64,000 bases of DNA from Gnetum montanum (lineage: Eukaryota; Streptophyta; Gnetopsida; Gnetales; Gnetaceae): NCBI GenBank assembly GCA_015680685.1, contig MNCI01011132.1, positions 138,864 to 202,863 on the forward strand, written 5' to 3'. Positions within the stretch are counted from its first letter, which is position 1; every line of letters begins with the position of its first letter. The notes beneath the pieces are model-generated. The model made no database searches. It was not told the origin of the DNA and saw only the letters and a program-made list of their open reading frames with translations. Below, piece by piece: positions 1 through 10,538 of the stretch. The translations under genes were made by a program, and so were the position numbers.

Positions 1-640
1 AATGGAACTCATTTCACAAGTGCCACATTTAGAGAATTAATGTAATGCTTGGGGGTAGAACATAAATTAACACCTTTCCACCCCCAAGCCAATGGTCAAG
101 TGGAGATAACCAACTGGGAGATTACAAAAATATAGGAAGGATTGGAGCACAAAAATTAATGATGCTCTTTGGGCTTATTGATCAACTTGGAAAATTCCTA
201 TTGGATATTCTCCCTATGAGTTAGTGTATGGGAAATTTTCAACACTCATAATTCAATCTAAGCTTCATACACTCTCAACAGCCTATGATCTAAACATTGA
301 CCTAAGTTTAGCAAAAAAAGAAAGATTGATTAATTTAAACATGCTAGATGAAAATCACTTAGTGGCCCTATCTTTGAATGAGATGAAAAAGGCATTCAGT
401 AAGCAATGCCATGACCTTAGAATCAGGAAAGTAAGGTTTCAACCAAGAGATAAGGTCCTCTACTAGAACCCCACACATGTACCTCAAAAGGCAAAATTTC
501 AAACATTGTGAAAGGGACCTTATATAATTGATTAGACCTTTCCATCTAGGGGCATGATAATTTACAAACTCGAAAACCAAAATAGAAAGTAGTTGGTCAA
601 TATCCAACAAGTCAATCCTTTCCTAAAACCAAAACTGACC
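1..640 (+). pseudogene. Integrase C-terminal half of A1
   Basis: The reading begins just after the second catalytic Asp, at NGTHF. It continues through the LGVEHKLTPFHPQANGQVE block, which holds the catalytic Glu (codon at 103-105), and the ALWAY/PIGYSPYELVYGK block typical of Athila-like integrases. A TAA sits at codon 15. A frameshift near 130 moves the reading to the frame that stays open from 224 to 466. The C-terminal DNA-binding part follows with several stops to about 640. The enzyme would have inserted cDNA copies into the genome; this copy is dead. Homologous integrases lie on the - strand at 47,180-48,240 (A2) and 13,230-14,662 (A3). Confidence 0.85.
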
Positions 641-2759
641 AGTGTAACTACCACCTCACCTGATGGACATCCACATTCTATTTTTCAAATCTTCTCCTTT
701 CAACTCAATTGTGGAGGAGATGGCCATCTGTGCTGACCATTACCATGGCCTCTTAGTTTTTCTACCCTTTTCATTTTTCACATTTTTTATTTTACAAATT
801 TTTTATTTTCAAATTTTTCTAATTTTATACCATTTTTAGTACATTTAAATTTTCTTGATTATTTTACACTTTCTTATATATTTTACTTTATTTTTTTTAT
901 TGTGTTTCTTTTAATTAAGTATGATATTTTCTCATTTTTGCTAATAAATCTACTTTATTATCACAAGACACAATGCTATTGTTGTTGTTTGCTAATGATG
1001 GTTTGTGCTTAATGTGTGATTGTCAATGTTTGGTTTCTATTTTTGAATTTTGATGTCTAATGAATTTAACATGGTTTATTTTTTATGGGATAGGCAGTGA
1101 GTCCATGTCATCCATCCATCAAAAGAACTCTATGGTTTTTCTTGTTCTGGGAATTTGATGTTCCTTTTTCATTAAAGAAACTTTTAATCAATCAGTGACC
1201 TTGGTAGTTTCAAAATTATGAAGGATCCAAAGGTTTGTAAATGGTGTGACTTCAAGGGGACTCAATACTCTTTGTATTCTTCTTCTTGCTTGAGTGCTTG
1301 AGTATTTTTTCATGGACTTCTTACCATTCCATACCACCCAATGATAGGAAGACAAATAATATTGTTGCATGGTGTGGTTCCCATCATTCAGAAAAAATAA
1401 TGGGAATTCAAAGTATATCCTTTGGACAAATAAAAGGGCTCTGAGCACTAGTTGTGAGACTCGAAAGACATCCACCTATGCCTAAAAGTTCCCTCTAACT
1501 AAGGCCCTCTCTCTCTCACTTCCTACTTCTCTCTCCTCTTTGTGGAATGATGGTTGTCTTTTGAGGACACTCTTGTGTCTCGAGTAGATGGATTAGTCTT
1601 AGAGTGGTGATGTGAAGTCATTGAAAGTGGATGACTTTGTTTTGAACTAAGGATGGAACTTCTTGAGTCATTGAAAGTGGATGAACTTAATTTGGAACTC
1701 CATTCCACCTTCTCTATCATCCATCCATGCTACCATAACTCACCTCACTACCAAGCTCTATGTTACGTTCTATGTCTTAGTTTGATGTATTGGGATTCTT
1801 GAGTGGATTCTTTTAGGTTGGTCCTTAACTTGTCATGATCATTAAATTGACTATGGGGCCCATAGACCCCTTAGTTGAGGTTATGAAAAGGAAAAAATGG
1901 CATGATCCTGCTATGGGGAGGACCCACTTGCATAGCTTTTGGCTTGATTAGTTAAGGTTCCTTAACTTTGACATCGCTACAATTTTATATTTTGTATTTT
2001 CCATTGTGTAAATTGCTCAGTACTTCTTAATCTTTCATTGCATTGATCCATTAAATCAAATTTTCTCCATTTTTTCAAATTTATGAACTTAAATGCCCTC
2101 TTCTCATGATTTCACACTATTCTTGGTCTTCTAAGATTTCATTTGATCCCAATTTCATTGAAAAAACCCTTGTATTTTGAAAGTTTGAACAAAGTCAATG
2201 GTGGTCAATAGCTACATCATCAAGGCCTCATCAATGTAGTCGACTTGTCAACGAGGTCCCATCATCAAGACCTTGTCGATGTAATACAAACATACTATAT
2301 ATGCTGTTGGACACTTTGGGATTTTTTGTAATTTACTCATAACATGGGGAATTTTTGTAATTTTTCAAAGTTCAAAAACCTTCCAAAGTCCATAACTTTT
2401 TAAACTATTTGTCCAAATCACTCTTTTTTTCGATCTTGCACTTACCAAAAGTAAGATATTTATTGTGGGGGCCACAAACCTTAAGGTTTCCAATGTAATT
2501 TTCAAAAAAAAAAGTCTAACTCCCTCAAGGGTTAGTAACCTTAATCATACATAAACGTCATCTTTTTTCAAGTTAAACCTTCCAACAACCTCCAGGATGA
2601 TTTATCAATGATAAGGCGTAAATAGAAATAACGATTAAGTTAATTAAATTATCCATAATCACAACTTAGCCAAGTATAATTACCCTTAAGAGTTAATGTA
2701 TCCCAATTACTTTAAGGTTACATAATGATTGCTAATCCATGGTTCTATTGTAATTGTAG
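641..2759 (+). other. Spacer between integrase and ORF-X in A1
   Basis: There is no open reading frame of note. Positions 770-960 are very T-rich. From about 1,130 the sequence aligns with the complement of A2 from about 46,520 down to 45,115 and then 27,078-26,767, once T1 is removed. The spacer is therefore an ancestral part of the family. It holds the promoter-like module listed at 2,150-2,310. It ends in a pyrimidine-containing stretch closing with TTGTAG directly before the ATG of ORF-X; A2 has ATTATAG there. That looks like a 3' splice site, as expected if ORF-X were made from a spliced or subgenomic RNA (inference). Confidence 0.7.
2150..2310 (+). promoter_or_regulatory. Internal U3-like promoter module before ORF-X (A1)
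   Basis: Clustered variants of GAGGCCTCATCGATG and GTCAACGAGG (about 2,205-2,285) are followed at 2,293-2,304 by the TATA-like TACTATATATGC. The same arrangement of GAGGCC motifs then TATA is found in the U3 of this family's LTRs (5,780-5,918 in A1). A2 has the matching module at 45,263-45,360 on the - strand. I infer a second promoter driving ORF-X. No transcript evidence is available. Confidence 0.5.
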
Positions 2760-5516
2760 ATGGCACCCAAAAAAAAGCTCATGCAGGAAGGAGAATCCTC
2801 ACAACCATGAGAGAAATGACCCAGAGCTAGAAGGGGCTAGCAGGAATAAGGCAAAGAACAATAAGAGGTGACCCATGCAATGGGACCTCTTCAAGAGGAG
2901 CCTAAAGTGGAATCTCTTCAACATATTCCAAAAGAAGAAGTGCCTATAGAATAATCTCAATGAGGAGAAGCACCTAGACCTATGCCTAGGCTTGAGGTCA
3001 CTCTAACTCAAGCTTACCTAGACATCATCAAGTCCCAAGAGATCCAAAGATCAGTTCTTCAAGAGATTAACTTCAAGCCATTTTTAGAAAAAGCTCCAAA
3101 GGATTTCATACCACAATTGCAAACCTCTCCCATGTGGCGAATCATCACAACCAGTGGGGAATGGTACATGGGAGAGACCTATCTCTTCTAGAACAACTAA
3201 AGGCCAGGGTCCATTGTAAAAATCAAGGATATGCAAGTGTCCTACTTGGTGGAGGCCATCGCATAGGCACTAGGCTTGCTAGATATTAGAACATAGTTGG
3301 TGGAGATATCAACAAAAGGTGATATTGAGGCAAAAAGGTAGTGGACCCAACAATGCTATAGGATGAACTATAAAGAGTAACTACCTTCTCCACTCGTGCA
3401 TGCGCTACTCTAAGCGGGAAATTTCCCATTAACCTTCCATAACTAATTTATTTGGAGATTGAGAGATGCTTCAAGAAGAATGAACGTGGAAGGAGGATCC
3501 TACCCTTTCCATGCCTTATAAGAAAACTTTCCAAGAGGGCAAGTATTTTTCACTATTCAAATGACACTTTCAAGCATGCTCCCTTGGCTTCATGGGTAGA
3601 AATCATGAAAGATAAAATGCTTGCAACCATTCAAGAAGAGGAGCTACCACCACCACCACCCACTCAGAAGACAACACCATAGGCCCACACAATCCTTTAG
3701 TGTCTACAACAAATTCAAGAGTAGATCTTGATCAAAAAAGAGTAGTAGGCAAGAATGAGTGGGGTAGATCCATCTGTGTATTGGCCAGTAATGAGTCACC
3801 TTAATGAGGTGGCCCAAATAGTTAGCCATATGAAGAGGGGTGGTTTCATTTTCTTTGCCCAAACAGCATAGTTTTCTTCAAGGTTAGATCCCAATGCTTA
3901 GGAGGTGATGGTGTCATTAGCAACACATCATCTATTCCTAGAAATCTCTAGGAATGTTACCATTTTCTTGGTGAGGTTGGAGGAAGGTGAAGAGGCAACT
4001 ATCTTAGTGATGCAACACCCAGGGTAGGAAACAATAGCAAAAGTGGTAGCTAACTATGTAGCTAAAGCACTGGATGCACCAACAACATCTGTACCAAATA
4101 TATCTACACTCCAAGATGTGTAGATGTCTATAGGCATAATCAGTAGGAAGTTGAATATAGCCCAACACAAACAACTACTAGAACAACTGGTAGGAACTAG
4201 GCAATCAACTTTGGATATCTTTGATCTTCTAGAGAACATCATTGCAACCTAGTTGGAGTTGCTAAATGCAAGGGACAAATGCATCATTTTGGAGGGGCAA
4301 CTAGAAATGGACCAAGAGCAAAATCAATGTTTGTCCGTAAAGGTTGTTGAACTTCATGCCCAACTTGCAAAACAAACCATCCTAAACCCAACAACGACAA
4401 GAGATGAAGCTATCAAACAGCTTCAGGAATGATTTCAAAAGGCTAAGAAGAAAGTAGTATTGGCCATCTTCAAATAGTCCATGGTAGAAGCTAAAACATA
4501 TTTAATTAAAAAGGACTTAAATTAGATGTGCTAAGAAAATGAAGCATTGACCATGCAAAATCATCACCTACAAAATGTTGATGCTCAAATAGATAAAATG
4601 TAAGAATTCATTCATCAAAAGAAGGAGCAGCTTACTAGAGTTAACACTAAACTAAGGAAATTAGCTACAAAGTACCAAAATCTATTAATGGAGGAGATAT
4701 GCACTGTGTGACAAAATTCTACCATCAAAATCACCACCTAGAATAAGAAATCTCTCAAGTTTAAGAGGGTGAAAAATCACTATAGGGACCAAGTTGGCTT
4801 GCAAAAAGAAATCTAGATGACAAAGGCTAAATTAAATGAAGCCCTCCAATAACTCTAGTAAGGAAGAGAGATGTGGTAGCCCATCCTTGATGGGATTGAT
4901 GTCTACAACAAAGCAAAGATCTACTTGAAGGAGTTGCAAATCGAAGAGATGACAGAGTATATGAAGTTGGCCAATCTTCATTACAGAAACCTATCAATGC
5001 TAATAGCTAGATGACTTTGATCAAAATTAGAGAAGTGGCTAGCTCATATTTTCTATATGAGGTTGAGTTCAAACACCATAAGGACACCAAGCAAAAGCTT
5101 GAGAATGCTAATGCTAAACTCAAATTCCTCAAAGGGCGATTCACAGATTAATGATCCATTGCTAAGAACCTAGCCATATGGATGAATGACTACTATGAGC
5201 TAAAGAACATAGTGCAAGCATTCAACATTAAACACAAATAGTTCACTGCCTAGTTTGTCAATGTCAAGGAGTCATTTCCAACAATCTCATGTTCTTGGGA
5301 TGTGCTCGTTCCAACCCACATTGGGGAAACTATGTGAATGGTGCATGATCCTAGGAGTAAGGGAAGAAAATAAAAGCACTACTGGATGCTTTCCGCATCC
5401 CACCTGAAGTTGTAGTAGTAATAGGACAACCACAACCGTTTCAACCACCACTAATGCATAAAGCTAGTGAAGGTCCTTTGAAGCCTCATGAACCACCACC
5501 GCTTGGGACCATTTGA
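2760..5516 (+). pseudogene. ORF-X: accessory protein in env position (A1), broken
   Basis: The ATG at 2,760 begins MAPKKK, a basic and possibly nuclear-targeting start. The same frame is open from 2,982 to 3,191 and a second piece is open at 3,452-3,682 after a frameshift near 3,440. In order the protein shows: a basic, Gln-rich head; a possibly globular region of about 230 residues containing SPMW...WYMGETYLF and LPFPCLIRKL; an acidic-to-proline stretch (EEELPPPPPTQ, near 3,650); a long Lys/Glu/Gln-rich, coiled-coil-like part to about 5,250; and a short proline-rich tail. The stop at 5,514-5,516 is at the same alignment position as the TAA in A2 (23,224-23,226), which supports the frame and the end. 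I do not recognise the family. The LPFPCLI part faintly recalls the putative plant transposon protein domain, but that is a guess. It lies where Athila elements carry env-like ORFs; no signal peptide or membrane segment is obvious. Confidence 0.6.
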
Positions 5517-5766
5517 TCTTCTCCAACAAGCTTGACATCATCAAGGAATGTGTTGTCCAATTTTTGAAGAGTTGTATCATGGTGTTCAATTTTGTGTCTT
5601 GAACACCATCATTTTTGTACTGTGTTGATCTGTACACTTGGGCACTCCATTATTTTTTGTCAAGTCAATCAAGTTTTTTTTCTAAAGAAAAGTTAATCAA
5701 TAATTCCATACCTTCCCAATTTTGTAAAAGAACTTGAGGACGAGTTTTTATTCAGTCATGGGGATA
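5517..5766 (+). other. 3' untranslated part and polypurine tract of A1
   Basis: The sequence aligns with the complement of 23,223-22,979 in A2. It ends with CATGGGGATA immediately before the LTR; A2 has TGTGGGGAA. That short purine run is the expected plus-strand priming site. No gene is seen. Confidence 0.6.
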
Positions 5767-6700
5767 TGATGAGTCATTGTTGATTGGCTGTGTTGATGAG
5801 GCCTTGTCAACACAGTCAACCACATCGACAAGGCCTCTCCCATGAGGCCCCATTGACACATCTTGACCTACACTAATGAAGCCTCATCAACACAATGTCT
5901 ATCCATTGCCTATAAATACGTACCTACCAGTTGCATTTATGGAGTCTAGATTTCAATAGTAGTGAAGCTCTTGCATTTTTTCCATTTGAAAGTTTGAAAT
6001 TTTTTCCGTAAGTGCCCATAGTAGGAGTCATTCAATGTATGGATCTTTATTTGAGCATTTTTGTACCTAAGCACGACAATGTGTGCAATAATAAAGATGA
6101 GATTTCTAATAAACCTTGTAGCACTTTGGATAGATTAGCTCTTTTATTCATGCATTCAATGTTTTCAATTATTTGTTAATTATTCTCAATTATTTCATAA
6201 ATATTTTCTAGTAGTTGAATTAATGAGACTATTAAGCTAGATAGATTAAATACATAAATATGACCACTTCGAGCATAACATGTATTCACTTGGTAATCCC
6301 AGCAGCATTATTTCTTGGTACATCCAATAGTGTAGGGTTTGGTCACTCAGTAGTGGATACATGGGTTCAAGACATGTTTGGAAAGTGGGAATGGATACTT
6401 ATGTTAGGATTAGTTAAATAGTAGTTAATTAATTACTTTAAATTAATTAATCAAATTCGTTTTACCTACATTTCAAGCACCCAAAAATATAAAATATAAA
6501 AATCAAATGCCTTAGTTACACTTAACCATACAATGCATATCACAAGTGTAATTGGAAGGACAACAATTAACTTTAAGGCTAGATTCACTTCCTAAAGGGC
6601 TAGTGCACTAGAAATGATAAAGTTCGTAGAATTTGACTAAATCATGCGTGAACACTTGTGATTCATATGGTTGGGTGTAGAGATACCTCACCACCCATCA
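5767..6700 (+). repeat. 3' LTR of A1 (934 bp)
   Basis: It starts TGATGAGT and ends CCATCA; intact relatives end ACTCATCA, so the family has 8-bp terminal inverted repeats. U3 holds a cluster of GAGGCCT-type palindromic motifs (5,785-5,905). A TATA box TATAAATA lies at 5,911-5,918 and a polyadenylation-type AATAAA at 6,090-6,095. It aligns along its full length with the A2 LTRs and over R-U5 with the solo LTR at 11,764. The 5 bases after it are ACATG; the matching 5' duplication is off the window. Confidence 0.9.
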
Positions 6701-8500
6701 ACATGACTTTTCTATGTCTGTCTCTCTATTTGACATAATGAATGAACTATAAACTTTGTAAATCTAATGCACATCACACAAATCCCACTATGCTATAACA
6801 ATGATGACCTAGTCTACTAGTTGTCTTGTGTGGTCCTGCTCATCTTATTATAACAACATGTTTTCTTTGTCTTATTTTCTTATCCTCTTGGAGTTATGCT
6901 TGTAGGATAAAGCCTGAAGTCATCATGGAGGTAGAAATCATCATAGTAGCAAGTTACCATTTGTCCTTGATAAGCAAGATTTGGTTACCTTGTCCTTTAG
7001 TAGCAAGAATGCTTGTTTTACGTTATTCCCATTACCTCTTTTTGAGCCGAATCCCATAACCTAATTATAACCTTCCTTGTCTTGAATAATAATAATGATC
7101 AATGTTTGACATTCATGGATCATGGTCATGTGACATTTCCTTTGTCATCCTCCACCATCATGTCCATTGAGGTAACACATTCCATTCAATGAAAATAACA
7201 AATCAAACCTAGCCTTGGTAATGAAACCTAATGAAGGTTTCACCTTGTAAAAAAATGGAGAGGCAAAGTGTCAAGAAGTCAAATGATTGATGAAGACCAA
7301 AAGACAAACTAATAGCTTTAAATAAGCAAAGGGAGAAGCCTAATGGCCAAAGAAACCTTTGAGGGAGGTGTTGATTCCTCAAAAGCATTACCAAGTGATC
7401 AACACTTGAAAGCACGAAGTGCGAAGATTTTATTGATTAGCCCAAAATATCGTTACCATAACCATAACCATGATGTCAACATTTGGAACTCATTGTTAAC
7501 CCTATGACCATTTCCTCGTAACCAAATATAGCCTTTAACCTATGTCATCTCACCGTAACCCTATCTCATCATTACAATAACTCTTTGACATGGTTTAGCA
7601 CTATAGAATCAAGCATGGTAATGAAATGTTGGTGATGGACCTACAATTGTGTTTTGTATTCTTTGTCAATGTCTCTCAAGTCAATCATCAAAACATCAAC
7701 AAAGAGGAGCCAATAAAACACCACCAAGAAAATGCATGTTGTAATCTTTCTGGCATTGTAACTTTCACCCCTAAACTTGAGGTTGGAATTTAATTGTAAA
7801 ATTTTGAGGTTGGTAGCCCATGAGTTGCGATCTCGCATACTTGAAACTTTTGGGACAAGAAAAATGCCTCATAAGTTATCATAGCCTTACTTTCAAAGTG
7901 GAAAAAGTCATGTCATGTCTATATTTAGGCTTGGGAACGCTGAAAATGCCTTAGAAACTAGCCAAATTTAGCATTTTCATGGGTTTTACATGCACCATAA
8001 TCTCAACTATGCTAAAACCACCTATATCCAACGTTGGGGTTGTTGGATTTTCATTTTTCCAGTAATATCCAACGTAGTTCCCATAATCTTCAACGTGGAT
8101 GCAGCAAAGTCAACGATGAGGTTTTGTGGGCATTTCTATATTCTCATGAAGACAGCATTGGAGTGATTAGTGTTTTGTTGTTTCAACTAGGCCAATGCTA
8201 CTTTACCAATTTTAGCATGGATGCCAAGATGCCTACGTAGTTTCCATAAAGGCTAGCATAAATGGGTAAAGCCAGTGTAGTTGGAAAACTCTATTTACTA
8301 TTTTTGGTATCCAAAGTGGCTTTGGTGGCCTGAGTGCATCAAAACTTACCAGAAATGGAAAATATGTTGAAAATTATGTCCTACCACCCCTACAAATTAT
8401 ACCAATATGTCAGTAATCATAAAAGAAATTTGCATTTGCATCACCAAAACCAGCAACCATGTGTGACTTATAAAGGTAAATTTCAAACACATTGAACGGG
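6701..8500. other. Degenerate AT-rich sequence, no gene recognised
   Basis: Short ORFs here show no family features. Around 7,440-7,600 there is a loose run of CCGTAACC/CCATAACC motifs. The only recognisable piece is the retroelement relic listed at 7,640-7,730. The rest may be older element debris. Confidence 0.4.
7640..7730 (+). mobile_element. Relic of a Tat-type 3' polypurine tract and LTR start
   Basis: A block with TATTCTTTGTCAATGTCTCTC followed about 25 bases later by CAAAGAGGAGCCA matches, in spacing and sequence, the block just before the 3' LTR of T1 (43,385-43,446). The following AAACACCA matches the T1 LTR start. Downstream similarity to the T1 LTR fades at once, so only a fragment or a distant subfamily can be claimed. 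Confidence 0.5.
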
Positions 8501-8689
8501 TTCTTTCGATTGAGCAAATTTTACAATCTTTTAGAACCTTGAGCATCAAAAACTGTTTGGCATTTTGTAAGACTTTTGTAGAATTTGGCAACAAATTGGG
8601 CATTTGAGACTCCCAGGGTAGTTCCAAAATTCCCAAAAGTCAAACATCTCGTTTACTCGTACATTTTGAAAAGCTTGCAGTCCTTTACA

Positions 8690-8833
8690 GGGGGCAGTCA
8701 TGAAAGAGACGTTGCTCAAAATTTTTTGAAGGAATCGATCCCGGACGCAGACGGCAAAAAGATTCTCGAGAAGATGAGAGGGAGGGGAAGCTTTTCTGGA
8801 GGAAAGCCTGTATGGAAAAGGACTCACAAATGA
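8690..8833 (+). CDS. Possible terminal exon of an unrecognised host gene
   Basis: A good 3' splice site (TGCAGTCCTTTACAG, ending near 8,690) is followed by an open frame GGSHERDVAQNFLKES... that ends ...GGKPVWKRTHK and a TGA at 8,831-8,833. The frame is open upstream to 8,582, so the exon could begin there instead. Codons are mixed, CpG is retained (ATCGATCCCGGACGCAGACGG) and no decay stops occur, unlike the retroelement pseudogenes around it. I do not recognise the protein. The absence of a credible upstream exon within a few hundred bases means it could be a gene fragment. Long introns filled with elements would also explain it. Confidence 0.35.
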   Translation, partial: GGSHERDVAQNFLKESIPDADGKKILEKMRGRGSFSGGKPVWKRTHK

Positions 8834-10130
8834 CGCCGAATTGTTCATAAGAGATGCATCGAAATTCTAGCACTCCCAATTTCCAACGGCAAACTGCGGA
8901 AACTTTTGCCTGGATTCATACGGAATTGGAAGACTTTGAAGAAAAAGTTTTTTATGTCTCTATTATCCTAGCTTCAGAGTGTAATGTGATGTTGTAATGC
9001 AAGAACTAACTTGTTCCGGCTACCACCGTTTGTATTGTGTGTATCATAATTCGTTTGTCGGTGGGGACAATACCACACAAGAGTCAGGCGACACAGAAGC
9101 AGGCATGTGCAGTAGCTGTCTGTGGTCGACAAAGGATGCTTTCATGGAGGAGGGCCATTCACACAATGCCAAAACATGTCTATTTCCCAATCCATACATG
9201 TACCCTCACACCAATACTCTCCAGATTCTGCACCCTAAACAGATCAAGAAACTTAAATCTCTGGTTTCTTGCAATACGGTGACTGAAACCGTTGTCCTGC
9301 TGCAATTAATCACAGTCTTGGGAGGTTTCTGGCAGGGTTTGAGGTATGAAATGTTGCTGTTGCTGCTGCAAAGATTATTGCAAAAGTATTTGGGTACTGG
9401 TTTAAAAAACAAAGAAAGGAAAAAAAAAAAAAAAATTCCTGGCAGGCCATTATCTAGGTATAGTCTTGTTTGTTTGATGTCAGACAAGCTGGGTTTTCTC
9501 TGCTGCTGCTAGCATGAACTGATGATGTTGGTGAAAGGTCATTTTCTGTAACGTTGCTTGCATCCTCCGGCTGCTGGAGCGACGGCAGAAGTCATTTAGT
9601 GTGTAGTGTAAATGGGACCTGCCCTGGAATTGCATTGGATTGGATTGGACAGAACGATGCAGGGGCATGGCAGTGTTGTCTGTTCTGTTTTTTGGATTTG
9701 TGGGCGACTCCAATGCCTTCCATTCTGATTATGATGTTAGAGGCACGGTCTGTGTTCTGATTCAGCTTTTATTTTAAGAAGAAAAAAAACAAAAAGACAC
9801 AAGGTTAATCTTAAAATTCTAAGTAACAATGAACAAGTTTGAAAGAAGAGGAAGCACGTATTTCTCGCACTGCAGAAAGCGGGAACTACAATCTCCTCCA
9901 CTGTAAATCAACCCCTCCGAAAACATTATTTAAAATTTGTGAAAACCTTCTAATTTATAGCATCATGACGAAGACACTGTCAATGTGGGATAAATACGAG
10001 TCGAGTAATTTTTCAGGGCAGCTTATGACGCTACCACTGAACCTCGCAAGTGCAATCCCGTCGAAGAGGCCGCAGGTATCCGACGGTTTGGAAGGTCAAG
10101 TGATAAGGAACAGTTCCACATGAATGGACC
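8834..10130. other. CpG-retaining non-element sequence, possible 3' UTR or gene flank
   Basis: Composition differs from the rest of the window: higher GC and CpG kept in many places (for example near 9,570 and 10,060-10,085). A run of 15 A lies at about 9,420-9,434. Open frames at 8,997-9,512 and 9,839-10,123 exist, but neither shows a recognisable domain. If the exon before it is real, the first part would be its 3' UTR. Confidence 0.35.
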
Positions 10131-10380
10131 GGATATGAATGGACTGATTTAAATGTTAGCAAGGGTTACAAGATTTTCTCTTTGGAGACATCCCATAAAA
10201 TTGGACCACCATCATAACCAAATAAATGTGGCCAATTAAATTAGAGTGTTTTACCATAAGGATACTTCATTTTTGAATCAAAAATTAAACCAAAAACCTC
10301 TTCATTAATAGAATTTTGCATTTCCAATTTACAATAGAGTAAATAATAATTTGATTATCAAATACTTTTATGATAAGATA
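10131..10380. other. AT-rich sequence, nothing recognised
   Basis: No ORF, repeat or motif was identified between the CpG-retaining patch and the SINE. Confidence 0.5.
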
Positions 10381-10538
10381 TACAATTTTATTATAGGACG
10401 AGGGTGTTGGAACCAAACTAATTAAAACACAGGTCATAACTCAACATTGCCTACCAAAATCAAACCCATGATTTAGAGATTCTAAATTAAGTGTCTTACC
10501 ACTAGGCTAACACCTCATTATTACAATTTTACTATAGG
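10381..10538 (-). mobile_element. tRNA-derived SINE with target-site duplications
   Basis: The body is 10,398-10,521 (124 bp). Read on the - strand it has an RNA polymerase III box A (TAGCCTAGTGG, 10,499-10,509) in the context GGTGTTAGCCTAGTGGTAAG, then about 44 bases on a box B-like GGTTTGATTTT. The flanks are 17-bp direct repeats with one mismatch: 10,381-10,397 (TACAATTTTATTATAGG) and 10,522-10,538 (TACAATTTTACTATAGG). A tRNA-like head, short length and long target duplications define a SINE. There is no clear poly(A) or poly(T) tail; the end reads CCAACACCCTCGT. The family is not recognised. Confidence 0.8.

Larger units (their letters stand above)
1..6700 (+). mobile_element. A1: 3' half of an Athila-like Ty3/gypsy element
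   Basis: The order is integrase C-terminal half (1-640), spacer with promoter-like module (641-2,759), ORF-X (2,760-5,516), polypurine tract and 3' LTR (5,767-6,700). The 5' part lies outside the window. The same order, on the other strand, is found in A2 (22,061-54,180), and sequence similarity runs through all these parts. This shows that the integrase and ORF-X belong to one element and are not a chance junction. The lineage call rests on the reverse transcriptase of A2 and on the integrase motif ALWAY...PIGYSPYELVYGK in A1. Confidence 0.85.

Noticed and set aside
2205-2285. GAGGCC-type short repeats considered as a CRISPR-like or satellite array
   Set aside because: Spacing is irregular, units overlap, and they sit beside TATA boxes in LTRs of a plant retroelement; regulatory repeats fit better.
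9416-9434. Poly(A) run taken as the end of a processed pseudogene covering 8.5-9.4 kb
   Set aside because: No flanking duplication was found and the sequence continues with the same composition after the run.
8997-9512. A 171-codon open frame on the + strand
   Set aside because: No domain, low-complexity Leu and Lys runs at the end, overlapping open frames on both strands; more likely untranslated or non-coding.
9839-10123. A 94-codon open frame on the + strand
   Set aside because: No recognisable feature or splice context; listed only as part of the CpG-retaining patch.
10398-10521. A tRNA gene on the - strand (box A and box B present)
   Set aside because: No cloverleaf can be drawn beyond the box regions, the body is longer than a tRNA, and 17-bp target duplications flank it; a SINE explains it.
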